Source of the DNA: UBA9732 sp963615565
Lineage (GTDB): Bacteria; Spirochaetota; Spirochaetia; Sphaerochaetales; Sphaerochaetaceae
Length of the DNA stretch: 7,916 bases
Direction: 5' to 3'
NCBI GenBank assembly: GCA_963615565.1
Contig: CAVEGR010000018.1
Span: forward strand, 1-7,916
A model generated the notes under the pieces. The model worked only from the letters and a program-made list of their open reading frames with translations. It was not told the origin of the DNA and did not search any database. This document shows, piece after piece, positions 5,766 to 7,916 of the stretch (the first letter of the stretch is position 1; the number at the start of each line of letters is the position of its first letter). A program made the position numbers and the translations under genes.

Positions 5766-6308
5766 ATGGAAATTAACATTCAAGATTTGGTACAGTCCAT
5801 CAAACATGATGGAATAGAAGAGGCAAAGAAAGAGGCTGATTCAGTTGTTGATGCTGCCAAGCTTCAGGCTCAGGAAATTATTGAGGCTGCTAAGAAAGAG
5901 GCTGCCAAGATTCTTGATGATGCCAACCGTGAGATTGAAAGTTCAAAAGCTTTAATAAAGCAGGCAGAACGTGATGCTGTTCTTTCAATTAAGAAGGAGC
6001 TTGAGTCTCAAGTTTCAAAGATTCTTGAAGCAGAAGTTTCTAAGGCTATGTCTGGTGATGCACTGGTAAAAGTTATTGTTGCAGCTCTTAATGGAGATGA
6101 TCCTGCAAAGTACACAGTTGAAATTGCTACTGTAACAGACGGACTTAAAAATGGTCTTGCAAAGGAAATTGAAAAAGGTCTTGAACTTAAGCCTGTAAAG
6201 GGAGCTTCAATCAAGCTTGCTCTTAAAGATGGCTCTGGATATTACGATTTTTCAGAAACTGAGATTGTTAATCTTCTTAAACCATTTCTTGGCACTTTGA
6301 AGTTCTAA
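5766..6308 (+). CDS. atpE: V-type ATP synthase/ATPase subunit E (peripheral stalk)
   Basis: Subunit E forms the peripheral stalk that holds the catalytic head against rotor torque at the membrane. The 180-aa protein has the family layout: a long charged, Ala-rich helix at about 10-90, with 11-residue periodicity at 19-62, then a compact alpha/beta domain at about 95-180. The latter includes the typical KDGSGYYDFSE segment at 154-164 before the C-terminal helix. ATG 5766 is chosen because AAGGA at 5752-5756 sits nine bases upstream; an in-frame TTG at 5736 lies upstream of that site. It is the first gene of the operon, with the DUF2764 gene 12 nt downstream. The partner subunit G, often encoded next to E, is not seen here. 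Confidence 0.88.
   Translation: MEINIQDLVQSIKHDGIEEAKKEADSVVDAAKLQAQEIIEAAKKEAAKILDDANREIESSKALIKQAERDAVLSIKKELESQVSKILEAEVSKAMSGDALVKVIVAALNGDDPAKYTVEIATVTDGLKNGLAKEIEKGLELKPVKGASIKLALKDGSGYYDFSETEIVNLLKPFLGTLKF
5820..5951 (+). repeat. Four 11-residue (hendecad) repeats within atpE
   Basis: Codons 19-62 of atpE encode four consecutive 11-residue units (19-29, 30-40, 41-51, 52-62). The first three fit xAKxxAxx, then two Val/Ile/Leu, then Asp/Glu; the fourth is weaker. Hendecads favour the right-handed coiled coil known for E/G stalks of A/V-type ATPases. The DNA of units 1 and 3 is also similar, sharing the string AAGAAAGAGGCTG. Confidence 0.7.
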
Positions 6309-6320
6309 TGGGAGGAAAGA

Positions 6321-6869
6321 ATGCCTACAAATTCTAGGTACTATTTTCTTGCTAGCCTCCCTATGCTGAAGTTTAATACAAAAGCTCCATTGGATTGGGA
6401 TACTTTTATGGAGTATGCCCAAGATGGTGTAAGCGCAGGTGACTACAAACTTCTTGAGGGGATTTCAAAGAACGATTTTTCTGGCTGTGGCTTTTTAAGA
6501 GATTGGAAGAAATTTTCTGATTCTGCAGACAGGGCAATCAATGATAAACGTAGGGCTAATCTAGGGTTAAGTGACACTTATTATCCAGAAAATGACTTTG
6601 ATCTTTCTAAGTATGTAAATGCTGTAATGAATGCAAAGAATCCTTTAGAAGCAGAGTTTGTAATCCTTAAGTATAAGTATGACTATCTTGAGGCAAAGAC
6701 TGTTTTTGAAGCATTTTCTAGAGATGTTGTTCTTGGTTATGCACTTAAGCTTAAGTTATTACTTCGTAAAGATTTGTTTACTGTTGAAGCTGGTAATGCC
6801 CAGTATGGAATCCTCTTTGATAGAGTTAAAGAAGAAATTAGCGTTGATAAAGTTGACATAAAAGAATAA
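6321..6869 (+). CDS. DUF2764-family protein of the V-type ATPase operon
   Basis: This 182-aa protein lies between atpE and atpA, the slot held by DUF2764 proteins in spirochaete and Bacteroidetes V-ATPase operons. The assignment rests on that position and on the N-terminus, which has the YYFLASLPML start (7-16) I associate with the family. It looks soluble and largely helical, with no signal peptide or membrane segment. The C-terminal half carries the helical segment FSRDVVLGYALKLKLLLRK at 132-150. Its biochemical role is not established. A reasonable inference is an accessory or rotor-connector subunit, because no normal subunit C (d) gene is seen here; at 182 aa it is much shorter than subunit C (about 330 aa). 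GGGAGG at 6310-6315 precedes the ATG by five bases. The gaps are 12 nt to atpE and 14 nt to atpA. Confidence 0.8.
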   Translation: MPTNSRYYFLASLPMLKFNTKAPLDWDTFMEYAQDGVSAGDYKLLEGISKNDFSGCGFLRDWKKFSDSADRAINDKRRANLGLSDTYYPENDFDLSKYVNAVMNAKNPLEAEFVILKYKYDYLEAKTVFEAFSRDVVLGYALKLKLLLRKDLFTVEAGNAQYGILFDRVKEEISVDKVDIKE

Positions 6870-6883
6870 AAGTTGGAGATATT

Positions 6884-7916
6884 ATGACAAAAAGCACAGG
6901 ATATGTAGCTGGCGTAAACGGAAACCTTGTCACTGTTGCGTTTGAAGGTGCCATTTCCAAGAACGAGGTTGCTTACGTTCATGTAGGCAATACCAAGCTC
7001 AAGGGTGAGGTCATTAGAATAAACGGAAGCAAGGCTAGTATGCAGGTTTACGAAATGACAAACGGCATACAGGTTGGAGACAAAGTTGAGTTTACTGGCG
7101 AGATGATGAGTGTTGAACTGGGACCTGGTTTGCTTACACAAATCTATGATGGTCTTCAGAACCCTCTTCCATCTTTGGCAGAGAAGTGTGGATTCTTCCT
7201 TCAAAGAGGAGTCTATCTGGATCCTATTCCTAACAAGGATTGGGAATTCACCCCATGTGTTAAGGTTGGAGATGTTGTTGTTCCAGGTTCTTGTCTTGGT
7301 ACAGTTCCAGAAGGTATCTTTAACCATAAAATCATGGTTCCATTTGGTCTTGGTGATGTAGAGTGGAAGGTTGTAGAAATTGTTCCAAAAGGTGTCTACA
7401 ATGTAAGAGCCACCATTGCTAAGGTTGAAAGTGCAAAGGGTGAAGTTAGAGAGCTTTCAATGGTATTTAATTGGCCAGTTAAAAAAGCTATTAAATGCTA
7501 TGAGGAACGTGTAAGACCAGATGAAACTTTGGTTACAAAAATTAGAATTATAGATACATTCCTGCCTATTGCTAAGGGTGGTACATACTGTATTCCTGGT
7601 CCTTTTGGTGCAGGTAAGACAGTTTTGCAGCATTTAACAAGCCGTAACGCAGATGTTGATATTGTAATTATTGCAGCCTGTGGAGAACGTGCTGGTGAGG
7701 TTGTTGAGATTCTTAAAGAATTCCCAGAACTTAATGACCCAAAGACTGGTCGTTCATTGATGGAAAGAACAATTATTATTTGTAATACTTCTTCCATGCC
7801 AGTTGCAGCTAGAGAGGCATCGGTTTATACCGCAATTACAATGGCTGAATATTACAGGCAGATGGGATTGAATGTCTTGCTACTTGCAGATTCCACTAGC
7901 CGTTGGGCACAAGCAA
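6884..7916 (+). CDS. atpA: V-type ATP synthase/ATPase catalytic subunit A (3' end outside window)
   Basis: Subunit A carries the catalytic nucleotide sites of the V1 head, which couples ATP hydrolysis or synthesis to ion movement through Vo. The window holds 344 codons of an expected 580-600, with no stop before the edge. The N-terminal beta-barrel begins GYVAGVNGNLVTVAFEG (6-22). The A-subunit-specific insert follows at about 115-190. The ATP-binding domain has P-loop GPFGAGKT at 239-246 (Lys245, Thr246), then CGERAGEV with the catalytic Glu of the GER motif, and the Walker B strand LLLADSTSRWA ending in Asp336. The long insert and the GPFGAGKT loop separate it from the non-catalytic B subunit and from F-type beta. 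The ATG follows GGAG at 6875-6878 by five bases. The sequence alone cannot tell whether it pumps H+ or Na+; that is set by subunit K, which lies outside the window. Confidence 0.96.
   Translation, partial: MTKSTGYVAGVNGNLVTVAFEGAISKNEVAYVHVGNTKLKGEVIRINGSKASMQVYEMTNGIQVGDKVEFTGEMMSVELGPGLLTQIYDGLQNPLPSLAEKCGFFLQRGVYLDPIPNKDWEFTPCVKVGDVVVPGSCLGTVPEGIFNHKIMVPFGLGDVEWKVVEIVPKGVYNVRATIAKVESAKGEVRELSMVFNWPVKKAIKCYEERVRPDETLVTKIRIIDTFLPIAKGGTYCIPGPFGAGKTVLQHLTSRNADVDIVIIAACGERAGEVVEILKEFPELNDPKTGRSLMERTIIICNTSSMPVAAREASVYTAITMAEYYRQMGLNVLLLADSTSRWAQA

Noticed and set aside
5613..5807. 64-codon minus-strand open frame across the promoter gap
   Set aside because: It covers the A8T8 tract and the atpE start, lacks a ribosome-binding site, and its Lys/Phe/Leu-rich translation reflects AT-rich intergenic DNA.
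6737..7327. 196-codon open frame on the minus strand
   Set aside because: It runs antisense across the end of the DUF2764 gene and the start of atpA, has no recognisable domain, and both sense genes have good ribosome-binding sites and family matches.
7498..7797. 99-codon open frame on the minus strand
   Set aside because: Antisense to the highly conserved P-loop region of atpA; low-complexity Ser/Ile-rich translation with no motif.
1..7916. Signs of a mobile element, CRISPR array or defence system
   Set aside because: No repeat array, terminal inverted repeats, integrase, transposase or tRNA was seen. The GIY-YIG-like gene lacks catalytic residues and sits within a housekeeping operon, so it does not read as a homing endonuclease insertion.

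Overview
The window (about 38% GC by eye) looks like a chromosomal segment from a spirochaete, most likely Treponema or a close relative. The main reason is the start of a V-type ATPase operon in the order subunit E, DUF2764-family protein, subunit A. As I recall it, this is the layout of the Treponema pallidum and Borrelia loci; Bacteroidetes share it, so the assignment is an inference. No tRNA, rRNA, CRISPR array, transposase, phage gene or other mobile element was seen.

Region 1 (1-4780, plus strand) is a tightly packed operon whose promoter lies outside the window. It holds the last residues of a membrane protein, an RluD-type 23S rRNA pseudouridine synthase, the 30S-maturation GTPase RsgA, MutS2, and an 86-residue protein that reads as a degenerate GIY-YIG domain. 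Neighbouring genes overlap or sit a few bases apart (11-nt overlap, 4-nt gap, 19-nt overlap, 7-nt gap). All three recognisable genes can be tied to the ribosome, because bacterial MutS2 has been linked to rescue of collided ribosomes.

Region 2 (4782-5561, minus strand) is a single uridine phosphorylase-family gene. It converges on region 1 with one base between the two stop codons. Its likely terminator lies inside the 3' end of the small GIY-YIG-like gene. Its promoter, with an extended -10, lies in the 204-bp gap shared with the ATPase operon.

Region 3 (5562-7916) starts with that divergent promoter gap, which holds an A8T8 tract. It continues with atpE, a DUF2764 gene and the first 344 codons of atpA, which runs off the window. 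These encode the peripheral stalk, a probable accessory or connector subunit, and the catalytic subunit of a rotary V/A-type ATPase.

Most of the window is ordinary housekeeping DNA. The points that deserve a second look are the GIY-YIG-like protein without its catalytic residues beside mutS2, the dual-use terminator, the DUF2764 subunit, and the inserts in the pseudouridine synthase. I did not find convincing evidence of a wholly new system.
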